64,000 nucleotides of DNA, taken from Blattamonas nauphoetae. Taxonomy: Eukaryota > Preaxostyla > Oxymonadida. The stretch is from the NCBI GenBank assembly GCA_033064195.1, contig JARBJD010000146.1, positions 1-64,000 on the forward strand, in the 5' to 3' direction. The notes beneath the pieces are model-generated. The model was not told where the DNA came from and ran no database searches. It was given only the letters and a program-made list of their open reading frames with translations. Positions 22,473 through 33,622 of the stretch are shown here, piece by piece; the stretch's first letter is position 1; each line of letters opens with the position of its first letter. The translations under genes were made by a program, and so were the position numbers.

Positions 22473-25388
22473 TAGTCCCTCCACAAACCCGTCAAAAATA
22501 TATAAACCCGTTTTTATTCGCCAAAACCCAAAATTCGAACTATAGTTCTGAAATTTTTGCATACTGACTCTGATAAACTGATTATAAACAGAATTGTGAG
22601 ATAAAAGTTCTGAAACAAATGATCTGACATGAGATTGATTCAAAAGGATGGGGATATGGAATTCAGAATTGCCCAGCTGGCTCTAGGATGTTCGACCCAG
22701 CTAAGCTGATGCACAGCGTGCGTCGAAAGCCATTGCATTGTATTCCTCGCCGTCGTTGGGGGACTTCGAAGGATCAGAGAAGGGACAGAACTGACCCCGT
22801 TTTCCTTCAGCATCAGACATCCACACGCCTCCATCGATTTCGGAGTTGTGTGGAGAAGATGAGGGAACTGGGAGGGAAGAGGCAGAAGCAGAGGAGGCGA
22901 GCGAACACCGCTCGTCGGAACAATCGTTCCCCCATCCCTTCTCTCTCGACTACCATCAAGCATGACCAGAATTGGTTGAGGAGGAGAAAGACGAGACTGC
23001 GCTGTTGGGGGCCGATGGAGTCGGAAGAGGTGCGACTGCAAGAATGGAAGGAAGGGAACGGAGAGGACGAGAGTGAATCGGGAGAGAGCGTGGACCTTGT
23101 TCTACGGAAAGAGGCGATAGAGTTGAAATTGAGGTGCTCGTCAGACTCGTTGGAGCGGAGTAGAGAAGAGTTGTCGTGGTGCGGAGATTGGGAGGGGGAT
23201 GTTGGAGACGAGAGCGTGTCGGATTGGTCTGGGTTCGAAGACTTCGAAACAGGGCCAGATGCAGCGTGGTTTGGATCGACACCGCATCTGTCGACAGTGT
23301 TGGGGAAGAGGGGGAATGGAGGAGAAGACACACTTCCGGTTGAACTGGTGCAGACTAATCGAACACATGACTTGGAAGAAGAGACCGCGAGAGGGAAGGA
23401 GGGTGAGATTTCGGAGAAGAAGAGGAACGTGAGACCACTCTCGTCGTTGGATGGGAGAGAAGACGCTGGACAATGGGTGAGATGTGGACGGGGAGAGGAG
23501 CCAGAGGGCGAGGATACCGTGCGGATGGAGGGAGAGGACGAGGATGGAGCCAGACTGGACGAGACCGTCCATCTGCCCAACCCGCCCTTCTTCCACTCCG
23601 ACATAGCAGAAATAGCTCGGCGAGAGTGGGTATCACACCCGACACCGCAAGTTGTGTCTACGCTGGACTCGCCACAGTTCGCTACACCAGTGTCGAGCAG
23701 AAGGGGAAGCTTCTTCTGAGGCAGAGTGGCTGTAGAATTTGAGCGAGTTGGAGCTTCGGTAGTTGGAATGCTTGCGACACTTTCTTCATTTTAGCATCGC
23801 TGTCCCCACTAGATGGAACAGATATGGTGAGGTTTGGCTTCTTCGGACCAGTGCTGCCTTGTCCCGCGTCGGAGATGCGGTTGAACTCTTCGGGGAACAC
23901 AACCTCGTCGAATTCGTCTGGCGCGACAGTCAAATCGGAGAGGGGCGATGTCGAGCAGACGAAGATGGAGTCGAGCTCGAAGCTGGTCTGGCCTTTCCTG
24001 AACTCGCGTCGCTGCTCCTCCATTTTAGTGGCACGGTGTTGAGTCTGTGAAGCGGAGTCGCGGACAATAATGATCGACCCAATCCACATTTCGTGTTCGA
24101 GGTCGAGCTGGACGCGATGGGTGAAGATCTCGCCGTCGACGTTGATTTCGGAGGCGTTGGAGAAGGGCGTGATGGACGGAGAGGGAGGGCCTGCTGTGAA
24201 GTCTTTCGAAGACTAACTTTCAGTGAGGGCGAGCGAGGGAGCGACGGCGTCTGAGTGGGGAGGGACGACTGTGCTTGCGGGATGAGCACCCGCTGCGGGG
24301 AATGTGTGGCGCGGGAAGGCCAGGGCGGACGGGCTGGTGAATATGAGCGGGAGGGGACGGTGGATTGCTGGCGATTGGAACATCTGAAGTTTGAGGGACG
24401 TGGCTTGCCTGCGGTGTGCAGGGCCTCCCGTTGTTCGTCGGAGAGACTGAGAAGGCCACGCTGCCCCCTGACCGAGCCCGGGTGAGCGAGTAGGAGAGGG
24501 GATGGGCGGGGAGTGAGATGGGAGGAGGGAAGTCGAGGCAGTGGATTGGCTGAGAGCGGGACGGAGGAATGTTCCTTGTCGTCGGATCATCATCCGCTTC
24601 GGCTGTGCCTGCGGAGGAGGAAGAGTACCCTGTTGATCATCTTTGGCTGACGGAGATGTTGCGGATCGGGAAGGACGGAATGAGTGGGAGGTTTAGCGAG
24701 TGTTTGGAGCGTCTGTTGAGAGATATTGAGTCGTAGGAAAGTTCTAGGTCGTTTGAGCATCGTGAAGTGATGATCCATCGTGTCTGACTGCTCTGGATTT
24801 ATCGTCGAGCTATTTCTTGATGGCTGCGGAGAGCTGTCCAATAAAAGGGGATTCATTGACTCGGATATATCTCTTAGATCATCGAAAATGATATTCAATA
24901 CTATTGGAATGGTGATGAACGATGCAAAGAACCCGAAGTGAGAGGGTCATGTATCGTGTTGTTTCGACAGTAGTCGGGAAAATTATCAAGGAATGGAGGA
25001 TTTTGAGTAGTTTGGCGATGTTAGTTCAATAAGTTTCTCAAACAGATCTCTAGAGAACTAGGTGATCACGGTTTCTTGAAATGTGTTGACGAGCTTGTTT
25101 GCGGAAGAGGTAATAAATTCACCAATTTGTGGTTGGGATGGAGAAGTGGTGTTATATGGCAAATCAGGCATCAGTGATTGATAATTTGGAGATAGAAGAT
25201 GAATGGAATTATTAGACCCATTCTTTCAAAAATCGTTCCAACTATTTTAAATCACATGCAGATAACCTAAATATTGCACCTCGTTTCTAATACACCTCCC
25301 TTTGACTCACTGTCGCTATCCTAGGACTATCAAGTTTGTTCCGAATAAAAACGGGTTTATATTTAAAAACGGGTTTGTGGAGGGTCTA
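22473..25388. mobile_element. 2.9-kb GC-rich element with ~48-bp TIRs and TAA duplication
   Basis: The left end starts tagtccctccacaaacccg (22473) and the TIR runs to about 22520. The right end (25342-25388) is its reverse complement with few changes. The trinucleotide TAA flanks both sides (22470-22472 and 25389-25391). Removing the element and one TAA restores about 28 bp that align without gaps, 22 of 28 identical, with the flank at 18402-18429, which supports both the boundaries and the 3-bp duplication. A TAA/TTA duplication is typical of PIF/Harbinger; a TA reading one base inward (Tc1/mariner-like) is the alternative. The interior, about 22700-24600, is markedly more GC-rich than its surroundings and encodes Ser/Pro-rich fragments in several frames, with no transposase recognised. 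Confidence 0.68.
23682..24898 (-). pseudogene. Ser/Pro-rich coding remnants inside the 2.9-kb element
   Basis: Minus-strand frames at 24590-24898, 24213-24593, 23930-24289 and 23682-24089 each contain protein-like stretches with Ser/Pro-rich low complexity, for example EEQRREFRKGQTSFELDSIF and VAPDEFDEVVFPEEFNRIS in the last one. They do not form one continuous frame, and no boundary looks like an obvious short intron. The most natural reading is a broken gene or captured host fragment carried by the element. I recognise no domain. The long plus-strand ORF at 22688-23719 is the antisense of this GC-rich tract and is not called. Confidence 0.3.
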
Positions 25389-25922
25389 TAAGAGCATGTA
25401 CAAACCATTTTTTTCAAGTTGTGAAAAAGTAGCTTCCATATTTTTGGGGAAACTGTTCAAATCGAAAAGCAGAATGGAGATAAGAGGAGAAATCTCCAAA
25501 AATGGAAACAGAATCGTCAAAAATCGAGCTGATAGATAGCTAGTGAAGACAGGTGACCAACTCAAGAAGATGAGCGAATGACGTTCTGAATGAAATGGGA
25601 GCTGATTCAACAAAAGATGAGCAACTGACAAGCAATCCATTTGCTCGCCAATTGGAAGAGACAATGACACAGAAACCGCCGACATCAAAAGTCAACAGCA
25701 GAGAGAGAGAGCGAGGACTGAATGAATCTGTTAAAAGATGGCGTCAATGAAGACTGATTTTCAACAAAAGATGACCAAGGATGGACAACACATATACCAG
25801 AACGGGATGGTCTGATGGATCATGAGTTGGAGAGAGGAGAGATGTGATATGATTGTAACATCGGTGAACATGCGTGCTGAGCAAGGCACGAGCGTTGAGA
25901 AGATAAAGGACGAGACAGATCC
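25389..25922. other. Gap between element and receptor gene
   Basis: The first ~40 bases continue the receptor 3-prime-flank homology interrupted by the 2.9-kb element. The rest is AT-rich and purine-skewed, without a supported gene, and ends at the stop codon of the minus-strand receptor gene. Confidence 0.5.
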
Positions 25923-28900
25923 TCAAGACACAAGTGACTGTGCTCCGAGCATCTCCGTCAGACCCACATCCTTCTTTTCTTCTCCGACCACTTTTCGACC
26001 ATCTTCATGTTTCAAACTGTCAAGAAGCTCGGACACTTCCCAAAGACGAGGACGATCCCCCCTCCCAACCGACAGACACTTCCGAACGACGTCTGCCATC
26101 TCACAAGACATCTCTCCCAACGGCGGCAGAATTCCCATCCCCAGCTGCCGAGACGCATTCACTCCGTCTGTCTCTCCAAACGGTATTCGTCCTGTCCACA
26201 TTTCCAGTAGCAACAGGCCAAGCCGAAAAACCGACACTTGTTCCGAAGCAATCCCAACCTCAATCTTCTCGTTTCCTTGCTCAGGCGCTCGCCATCGCTC
26301 CTCTCCCTCCACAACTGATCCATTCATCTCCTTCCCCAACTCCATTCCCACTTTCGGCTTCGCGTCTGATGGCGGAACGAGGCAGATTCGATTCGACGAG
26401 TCAAAAACGACTGTGTGAGGTGACAATGTCAGAAGTGCTCCATTCAGTCGTTCGTCTTTTCCAGCCGTCAGAAGTCCTTTGATCAGTGCTCGACACACAA
26501 CAATCGCATCCACTTCTTTCTTGTTCCGACCATGAAGTCGCTCAAACAGTGTCTCTCGCTTCCCAACAACTTCCACTTTCACTTCCTCATCACACACAAC
26601 TGCTTCAATCTCATCTTCTTTGCATTCCTTCTTTGTCGAGTCCGCTTCATCTTTTTCGTTTTTCTCATTTTGTTGTGCGCGTTGCCCTTCTCGTGTCGTT
26701 CGAATCAGAGCTTCGTTGTGTTCGACTTCAAAATCAACTGCGATCTTCTCAACATCATCTTCTTGTTCTTCCATCTCTTTCGGCTTTGTTGCTGATTCTG
26801 TTTGTTTCTCATTCTTTCGACGGCGGATGCAAATAACCACTATCACAATCACAACAACTAGAGCACACAAAACAACAATCACAACAGGAAGCCACCATTT
26901 CATGTTCTTCAGAGTCGCTTCCGATCGACGTTCTGAAATGCTCTTCTGAATCAGAATCGTCTCCACTGTTTTCAGTGAGTCTCCAAACACAAGTCGACCT
27001 CGCCATTCAAGTTTAGCATCAAGTTTCTTCAGACTCGCTTGTGAGATGGCAAGCTTGATGGTCTTTTCAGTGAATGATTGGGTTGAGTCCAGAGTCAGCT
27101 CGATCGGAACAGAGTTTCCTTCTTTCCCGTCTTTCGTCTTCTCAAACACTTCCAAGAACAGACCACACGGAATCAAAACGGATCCAACAATCTCCATTTC
27201 GAAGGAATCCGATTTATTTGCGAAAGTCGTCTTTGATTCATTGTTGTTGAGTGTTGGGGCGAAAAATGAAGTTTTGATGTCCACGCCGTCTCCCGACAGA
27301 GTGCAGTCAGAGTGAGAAAACCATCCCATTTTGTCCCCAACTCCATCCCCTCCATTCAGACTCCCAATTTCAATGTGTCCGCCATTTGAGCAGTGGATGT
27401 TTCGACGGAGTGAAGGGAATGTCGAGAGATTCGGCAAGTTGGCATGAAAAGAACTTGTCACAACTTCCAGTGATCCATTTCTCATGTTCACAGCTCCAAA
27501 GGAGAGGTTGGCGAGAACCGTGAAAATGATCGTTGTATTGCAGAGGTCAAGTTGAAGGATCCCACTCGTCCATTCGCAAATCTCCTCAGTTGTCTGATCG
27601 TTCGATGAAGGTGCTGATTGTTGCCCAACGAATGAACCGTCTTTCAGCGTCAAATCCGAGTTCCGTGCAGACAAGAGTACGAACGAAGGAGAGAGAGAGT
27701 CAATCACAATGTCAACATCTCGAATCTCCAGTGTCGATGACGACACAACAATCATCCCACATTCCACTTCTTCACAAGCAGCTGAAGGAATTCGAAGTTT
27801 CGGTTCAACATTTCCCAAATTCGACAGAAGTGCAACTATCCCATTCTCAATTCGAATCTGAGATCCAAGTGTCGCGGAGTGAACAATCCCAATCGTTGGT
27901 GTCCGAACTCCAAACTGAGAAACAATCTCCCAAGCAACTTCCACAGACGAGCAAGGACGAGATGATTCTCCACAAAACCGACTTGTCTCACCGGTTCGAC
28001 CATCCACAAACAGAGACAGAGGATCTTGCTTCTTTGGAGTCGTGAATTTCAGCGTGCCGTTCAAAACAACGTTCAAATCTGGGTTCGCTGAGACAATTGA
28101 CTGAACTGCGAAGGGAATGTCGAAGGCGAGACTGTCAGGCCATCCAAGTGCGATTTCTTCAGAGAGACCTGACGTGTCGGACTCAGCAGTGACTGAAATC
28201 GAGAAACCAGAAGTTAGTGTCACTGTATATTTCCCAATGAAGTTGTTTCCAGAAAACTGGATGCGGATGAAGGTGTGGATTGAGTTGTGAGTGAGCGAGG
28301 CAATGCTGACACGTGTTGGTTCAGCCATCGTCTCGAAAGAAAGGTCTCCCAAACACAACACATTCGCTTCATTTTTCTTCATCCCAACGATCTTATATCG
28401 AGTGTTGTAAGACATGTTCACGTTCATTGGTGTTTTGTTGTCGGATAGAATTCCTCCAAGTTTTCCTTTTGACGAACTGAACAAAACATCAATAGTCACT
28501 GTATCGGACGTTCCATTCACTGACAGTGTCACTTTGTGAGTTCCTGTCAGATTCACTCCTTCAAGGTTGATACTGATAGTCTGAAGTGCATCGTCATATT
28601 CCGGTTCGTTGAGTGATGTCAGACGAGGTGGGTTGGGGATGACTAGGTTGAGAAGTGAAGTGATGACGATGTGTTGGTTGGTGAGTGTGTGTGATTGAGC
28701 ACTGACGATTTTGTACGTCTCACCATATCCCAATTTTGGTGAATTCTCAGTCAGAGGGACAATCAACACTTCGGAGGTTGTCTGCTGCGGGAGAAAGGTA
28801 AGGTTGAGGACTGTGTTGTCTGAGAGAGTCACAGACAGAATGCCAGATGGGATCCCAAGACCAGAAACGGAGATCGACACATTCTCCTCGCTGTCGTCCA

Positions 28901-30920
28901 GAATACAGCTAGCTGAGAGAACAACGCTTCCAACAAAAGACGACGTGATTACTTGATAATCGGAGAGGGGTTCTTGCACGAGGCCACTCTCACCAAGCGA
29001 AACCCGACACAAACTTTCGTCAGTGTCATCGAGTGAGAAAGAGAGGACTCGTCCAATGTTCGGAGCTTGGCCGTTTGTTGGTGTTCTTGTCCCTTCAGAA
29101 TTGTCGATCAGCACTAGAACTGTTCCCGTGATCGTCTCGCTCATCGTCAGAGTGAATTCGGCAGTGTTTGAATCAATTAATGTTGGCTCACACGAAACAA
29201 GTGTGACGCTCAATGTTGGATTTGGGAGATGATCATCTTTGCCTGCTTCTTCTGTAGGATACACTCGCAGTCGAGGAGAGTCGGATGTTGACGTGCATCC
29301 AACCATCGTCTCAGATGAGATCAAAGGAGTCGTACCAGCAAACATGATGTCGTTGCCGGGATTGTTCCCTGCAGTGTTTCCTCGAAAACAGAGAAAATTC
29401 AGCTGAATTGTGATTGTGCTCGCGAAATATAGGGCACCTCCGCTGTACGGGAATCCTGAGGAGGGAGCTGTTGTCCTGCAGTTCTCGAAGAGACAATTTG
29501 TGATCGAGGATGATGTCGAGGCAGCGTCCCAAAACAGCAAAAAGACGCACCCCCCATGCGAGAATGACTCGGAATCGATGAAAACACAGTTGACCAATGT
29601 CGATGATGCAACATTATCCAGATAGAGTGACCCACCACCGGTTGGACTCGAGCAGCCAACGAATGATGAAGATGCTGCGATGAAAGTGGTGCCTATCGTC
29701 GAATAAAAAGAAACTGCACCATTTGAATTAGAAGCAGTGGTTCGACACGTTTGGAACGAACACTCCTCGATGAGAAGCGAGCCTTTCTTGGAGAGATATA
29801 TCGCTCCACTAGATGATGCTGAGGAACACTCTTTGAATGTGCACAGTTTGAAGGATGTGGATTGGGAGAGTTCTTGCTGAGTTGTGAAGTGTTGGCCAAG
29901 ATGGGTTGGAGTGTCGGTCAGGCAGGAAGAGAAAGACGAGTTCAAACTCAGAAGACTGCCCATCATATTCATGTCCACACACGCTGTTCCATAAAGATGG
30001 TTCGTGCTCAGACAAACACTGCTGCTCGTCACTCGCTGAGTCAATTCCATCCTTTCAAGTTCGTTCATATTCCGCTTCAACGGATGACTCGTCGTGTTCA
30101 TGATCTGGCTTTTCATCAACAGCGATGAAACCCTCCAAGGCAGGACTGTTTGTTCGTTCCTTTGTGCTGTCATGTCCGTCCCGCTTCCAAAACCAATCAG
30201 AGGGCCTGTCCCAAATGTTAGACAAGAATCACAGATCGAAAGATCAGATGCAGAGATCGATATTTCTTCAACAAATTGAGTTTCTTCAAATCTTGACGTT
30301 GGTTGTGCAGGATTCACTGCAAGATCCGACTTCTGACAGAGCTCCGCAAGAGGCACAAGAGACACCAGCGATGACGAAATGTGACGACATTTCGAAATAT
30401 GCAGAGAACTTCCTTCATCACGTGATTGTTCATCCATCATTCCGATCAGCATCGCAAACGGAGAGTTCGCCCCGTTTGACCGAATATCACTCTCCGATAC
30501 GATCACAGATGATGATGAGACCGACGCGATAAGAGAGGTGTGTTCTTCGCCGTTGAGGCAAAGTGATGACAATGACACTGTCGAATTTCGAATTTTGAAG
30601 ATTGACAGCAGCAAATGGTCATTCCGTCTTGACGAATCAAAGCCATTTTCAGTTTCTGTTTCGAGAGCGTCCCTTTCAACAGATATATGGAGTTCGGTCT
30701 TCATTCCTTCAAGTTTCAACGTTGTGGAAATCACTGGGTATCCACACGAAGAGAATATGTTATTTGGGAGATGAATGATGTCATTTCCGTTCGGATTCTC
30801 GCTGTTTGATTTTTGGATATGGTGGTCCAGGAAGAAACCAAGGGATCTGCTTTCTGTTTCCTTCCCGCCCGAAGCTATTGTGAGTGTGATTGTTGTGGCA
30901 AGGACACGGAAGAGGATCAT
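25923..30920 (-). CDS. Receptor-like beta-helix/IPT pseudokinase, complete
   Basis: The gene is a single exon of 1665 codons from the ATG at 30920 with a short leader (MILFRVLATTITLTIASG). Residues about 30-560 form a beta-helix-like region with GGGSLYL, GGALYF and CSFxxC turns typical of polymorphic-membrane-protein-like helices. About 560-970 are IPT/Ig-like repeats starting with PEPxR or EPTRV words, followed by the boundary motif CGESSRPCSS near 985 and a second beta-helix. The membrane helix is at about 1340-1362, then RRRKNEK. The cytoplasmic tail ends in a kinase C-lobe relic: LFERLHGRN, SPHTVVFD where HRD..N would be, no DFG, WRAPEQ, SVFRLGLLLLEMWTG and RPRLWEV. It lacks an N-lobe, so I infer a signalling scaffold or dead kinase anchored in the plasma membrane. 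It is the only receptor gene here with a signal peptide, no internal stop and no close duplicate. Confidence 0.85.
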   Translation of the reverse strand: MILFRVLATTITLTIASGGKETESRSLGFFLDHHIQKSNSENPNGNDIIHLPNNIFSSCGYPVISTTLKLEGMKTELHISVERDALETETENGFDSSRRNDHLLLSIFKIRNSTVSLSSLCLNGEEHTSLIASVSSSSVIVSESDIRSNGANSPFAMLIGMMDEQSRDEGSSLHISKCRHISSSLVSLVPLAELCQKSDLAVNPAQPTSRFEETQFVEEISISASDLSICDSCLTFGTGPLIGFGSGTDMTAQRNEQTVLPWRVSSLLMKSQIMNTTSHPLKRNMNELERMELTQRVTSSSVCLSTNHLYGTACVDMNMMGSLLSLNSSFSSCLTDTPTHLGQHFTTQQELSQSTSFKLCTFKECSSASSSGAIYLSKKGSLLIEECSFQTCRTTASNSNGAVSFYSTIGTTFIAASSSFVGCSSPTGGGSLYLDNVASSTLVNCVFIDSESFSHGGCVFLLFWDAASTSSSITNCLFENCRTTAPSSGFPYSGGALYFASTITIQLNFLCFRGNTAGNNPGNDIMFAGTTPLISSETMVGCTSTSDSPRLRVYPTEEAGKDDHLPNPTLSVTLVSCEPTLIDSNTAEFTLTMSETITGTVLVLIDNSEGTRTPTNGQAPNIGRVLSFSLDDTDESLCRVSLGESGLVQEPLSDYQVITSSFVGSVVLSASCILDDSEENVSISVSGLGIPSGILSVTLSDNTVLNLTFLPQQTTSEVLIVPLTENSPKLGYGETYKIVSAQSHTLTNQHIVITSLLNLVIPNPPRLTSLNEPEYDDALQTISINLEGVNLTGTHKVTLSVNGTSDTVTIDVLFSSSKGKLGGILSDNKTPMNVNMSYNTRYKIVGMKKNEANVLCLGDLSFETMAEPTRVSIASLTHNSIHTFIRIQFSGNNFIGKYTVTLTSGFSISVTAESDTSGLSEEIALGWPDSLAFDIPFAVQSIVSANPDLNVVLNGTLKFTTPKKQDPLSLFVDGRTGETSRFCGESSRPCSSVEVAWEIVSQFGVRTPTIGIVHSATLGSQIRIENGIVALLSNLGNVEPKLRIPSAACEEVECGMIVVSSSTLEIRDVDIVIDSLSPSFVLLSARNSDLTLKDGSFVGQQSAPSSNDQTTEEICEWTSGILQLDLCNTTIIFTVLANLSFGAVNMRNGSLEVVTSSFHANLPNLSTFPSLRRNIHCSNGGHIEIGSLNGGDGVGDKMGWFSHSDCTLSGDGVDIKTSFFAPTLNNNESKTTFANKSDSFEMEIVGSVLIPCGLFLEVFEKTKDGKEGNSVPIELTLDSTQSFTEKTIKLAISQASLKKLDAKLEWRGRLVFGDSLKTVETILIQKSISERRSEATLKNMKWWLPVVIVVLCALVVVIVIVVICIRRRKNEKQTESATKPKEMEEQEDDVEKIAVDFEVEHNEALIRTTREGQRAQQNEKNEKDEADSTKKECKEDEIEAVVCDEEVKVEVVGKRETLFERLHGRNKKEVDAIVVCRALIKGLLTAGKDERLNGALLTLSPHTVVFDSSNRICLVPPSDAKPKVGMELGKEMNGSVVEGEERWRAPEQGNEKIEVGIASEQVSVFRLGLLLLEMWTGRIPFGETDGVNASRQLGMGILPPLGEMSCEMADVVRKCLSVGRGDRPRLWEVSELLDSLKHEDGRKVVGEEKKDVGLTEMLGAQSLVS

Positions 30921-31546
30921 TTTATGATAGTTGAGCTGGATGTGATTTTGTTATAATGGTTTAGATCACTCAATCTCGTCACAGTTTAACCAGAGATGAC
31001 CTGAAAAGTTTACAATGACGGAAAGAATGAGATTATAATTTCAGGAGTGAAAAAAGAGAAAGTATTGGTTGAAACGAGAAACCTGTTCAAAGATTGAACT
31101 GGGATAATCAATCTGACAAATTGAAACACGAATTGGAAATCGTTTTCGAATGTGGTTCTTGTGGACAACACACACTGCGCAACAGAGTTCACAGTTCATC
31201 GACTGAACTCCAAAACGCATTCGCTTGATTTGTCACACACAAATGCCCGTCCTGACCGTCTTCGGTTGATGAATTTGTGGTGAGTCACGTTTCTATCATT
31301 CTCATCATCTCGTTGAGTGGAATCAAAACGTTTCAACGAGTTGGATAGATCATCCCAAACGAAAAGTATTAACATGACACGATGCGAACTACACTACAGC
31401 GGACTACGTTTTTAGAGAATCGATGTTTGTACCCCTTCCCTTCATCATCTTCATAACGTTCTGCTCTCCTTTATGCCGTTCTCATATCACATTCTTCATT
31501 GAATTATCGACCCTCTTTCTCATCTTTCCCTTCCTTTCACTCAGAA
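30921..31546. other. Divergent intergenic region
   Basis: This lies between the start of the minus-strand receptor gene and the start of the Cys-rich gene, so it should hold both promoters. It is AT-rich with pyrimidine stretches (for example ttctgctctcctttatgccg) just upstream of 31547. I see no element that I can name with confidence. Confidence 0.4.
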
Positions 31547-33424
31547 ATGATCTTGAATTTATTCATTATCTCCCTCCTTCCCTCAACGTGGGGATATGAT
31601 CCTCGCGCAACCACTGCCCAAGACTGTGGTTTCAAGCTGGACTACTTCCTCTCTCGTGCCCAACGCCGCGAACGCATGCTCGATCAATGCGCCGGAAAAT
31701 GCATGGTATGTCACCTTTTCTCCCTAATTCCGATTAGGATGGTCTTGAAACATGCCTTGATGATTGCCAAAGTGCATTCGAAACATGCAAAGCCCAACAG
31801 TGCTCAGGCCGCGTTCCAAATGAAGACTGCACAGCCATGTGCGGATCTGAAATGCGTAAGTGCCGTCGCTCATGCAGATCAGCATATACTGTATCTATTC
31901 TCCTACACCAATTCAACCTCCTTTTTCTCTCATTATTCTCTTTAGGCCTGCGAAGAGTCGTGCGTTGTTGATTATGATACTCAATGTTTCACTGACTGCG
32001 GCTTCTACAAACAGAACCGTCTCGATGACTGTGAGTTCGGATACGAAGAATGCCAATGGAAATGCCTGGTTGGAGATCAAGACTGCGAACGAAAATGCAA
32101 AATCGCCCGCCGCATGTGCGAAAGCGAAGGCCGTGACTGTGCTGACCAATGCCAGTCGATCTGCATGAACTCCATCAACACATGCCAAGACAACTGTCTT
32201 TCAGAGATGGAAGACGGTTTCGACCTTTGCGAGTTTGACTACGAGGACTGCGCAGGCCGTTGCAACCCCGGAGACATCAACTGCGATTCGCTCTGCAAGG
32301 TTGAACGAAGAAACTGCAAACAAGACCATCGCCAGAAGTTCAACGACTGCGATATGAACTGCAACTATGCTCAAGAACAAGGATGCACAGCTGGATGCGA
32401 AAGCGTGAAACAAGCGTGCCTTGGAGAGGCCAGCGAAGCACTCGACATTTGCCGCTACAAATGCATCCCACAACCCGGAATGTATCAAAATGCGGACGAA
32501 GATCTGTGCCTCCGTGAATGCAACAGATTGTGGAGAGCAGCCAACGCTGATTGCCGCGATGGATTTGATTCCTGCATTGCTCAGAACTGCCAAAGAACGT
32601 ACGGAACATGCCGAGAAGACTGTCTTGATTTCACAGAAGATTGCTTCAACACAGCTGACACTGAAGTTGAAGGATGCCTTGACAGATGCCGCGGAAACGG
32701 AGAATGCGAGTCGACGTGCAAACGTGATTACAGATTGGCAAAGGAGAACTGCCGTGACGCTTTCAACAAGTGCGATATCAACTGCGATCAAGACTCAACT
32801 GATGTTTGCTACTCTGACTGCGAAAAGGTCAAGCAGAAGTGTCTGACCGACTGCGACCGTGAACTTGACGAATGCAACTCTGAGCAGCAGAAAGGCAAAC
32901 TGCAGGATGAGAACTGTCTCAGAAACCGCAGAGTTTGCGAGGCTTCATGCCGCGATAAGCACGACTACTGCAACACCATCTGCGACGGATCGTTCGAAGC
33001 TGATCTTCAGGATTGCAAATCCGAGCTTCAACGCAACTTCGACAAGTGCCAATTCGCCTTTGAGGAGTGCGAAAGCCGTTGCGGAGGAAAAACTAATTGC
33101 TTGTCTGAATGCATGAAGGGACGCAGAGACTGCCACTCCCTCGCGGTTGGCGCTCACCAAGATTGTGAGACCACAATTCAACAACATTGGACCGGAAAAT
33201 GCTACGAGAATTGCGAGAAGAGCAAGCAATCATGTTTGGATGCTTCTGACGCGTGGTTCGAGTGGTGCATGAACGACAAGTGCGGAGGAGTTGAAGCATG
33301 CGAACGATTCTGCAAACAACGCAAGCGTACCAACGAAATGACTTGTTTCGAGGAAAACGAGATTTGCAGCAATGATTGCGCATTCCAGGAGCTCGGAAAG
33401 GTCAATGACGGCAAGAAGAAGTAA
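31547..33424 (+). CDS. Secreted cysteine-rich repeat protein, three exons
   Basis: Exons 31547-31705, 31738-31890 and 31946-33424 are separated by introns of 32 bp (gtatgt...attag) and 55 bp (gtatct...tttag), both phase 0. Splicing joins frames that share the same Cys spacing, which is strong support. The product is about 596 residues. The start ATG at 31547 gives a clean signal peptide (MILNLFIISLLPSTWG). I count about 82 cysteines (about 14 percent), arranged as C-x3-C-x6-C-x3-C modules separated by 8-15 polar, helix-like residues (for example CEASCRDKHDYCNTIC), with no membrane segment or GPI-like tail. The pattern recalls disulphide-stapled helical hairpins, but I recognise no named family. 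Codon use is strongly biased to C-ending codons (TGC, GAC, AAC, TTC) unlike the receptor genes, suggesting high expression. An extracellular structural or adhesive role is inferred. Confidence 0.85.
31706..31737 (+). other. 32-bp spliceosomal intron
   Basis: It begins gtatgt and ends gattag. Removal keeps phase 0 and joins AGKCM to DGLETCLDDC, preserving the Cys pattern of the host gene. It is close to the minimum size known for eukaryotic introns. Confidence 0.8.
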
Positions 33425-33622
33425 ACTCACAGATCTCGCCCCAATCTCACTTCAGTTACCCCTAGTCTCCACATAGTTATAATAACAAATGGATGACGAA
33501 AGTAGTGAAAGAGAATGCTGTTGTTTGAACAGGATATGATTCAAACATGGTCAAAAAAGATTGGTTACGTAATGACAGTGGTTTTCTTGAATGATTAAGA
33601 ATTGTGAGATGGGCGCGCATTT
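33425..33622. other. Convergent 3-prime intergenic gap
   Basis: Only about 198 bp separate the stop of the Cys-rich gene (plus) from the stop of the Rho GTPase gene (minus). It is AT-rich, and no extra feature is seen. Confidence 0.5.

Noticed and set aside
22813-23604. 263-codon minus-strand Ser/Pro-rich ORF
   Set aside because: Low complexity, no motif, and overlapped by equally long ORFs in other frames; kept only as part of the element cargo description.
22688-23719. 343-codon plus-strand ORF in the GC-rich element
   Set aside because: It is charged, low-complexity sequence antisense to Ser/Pro-rich frames; long ORFs on both strands are expected in GC-rich DNA.
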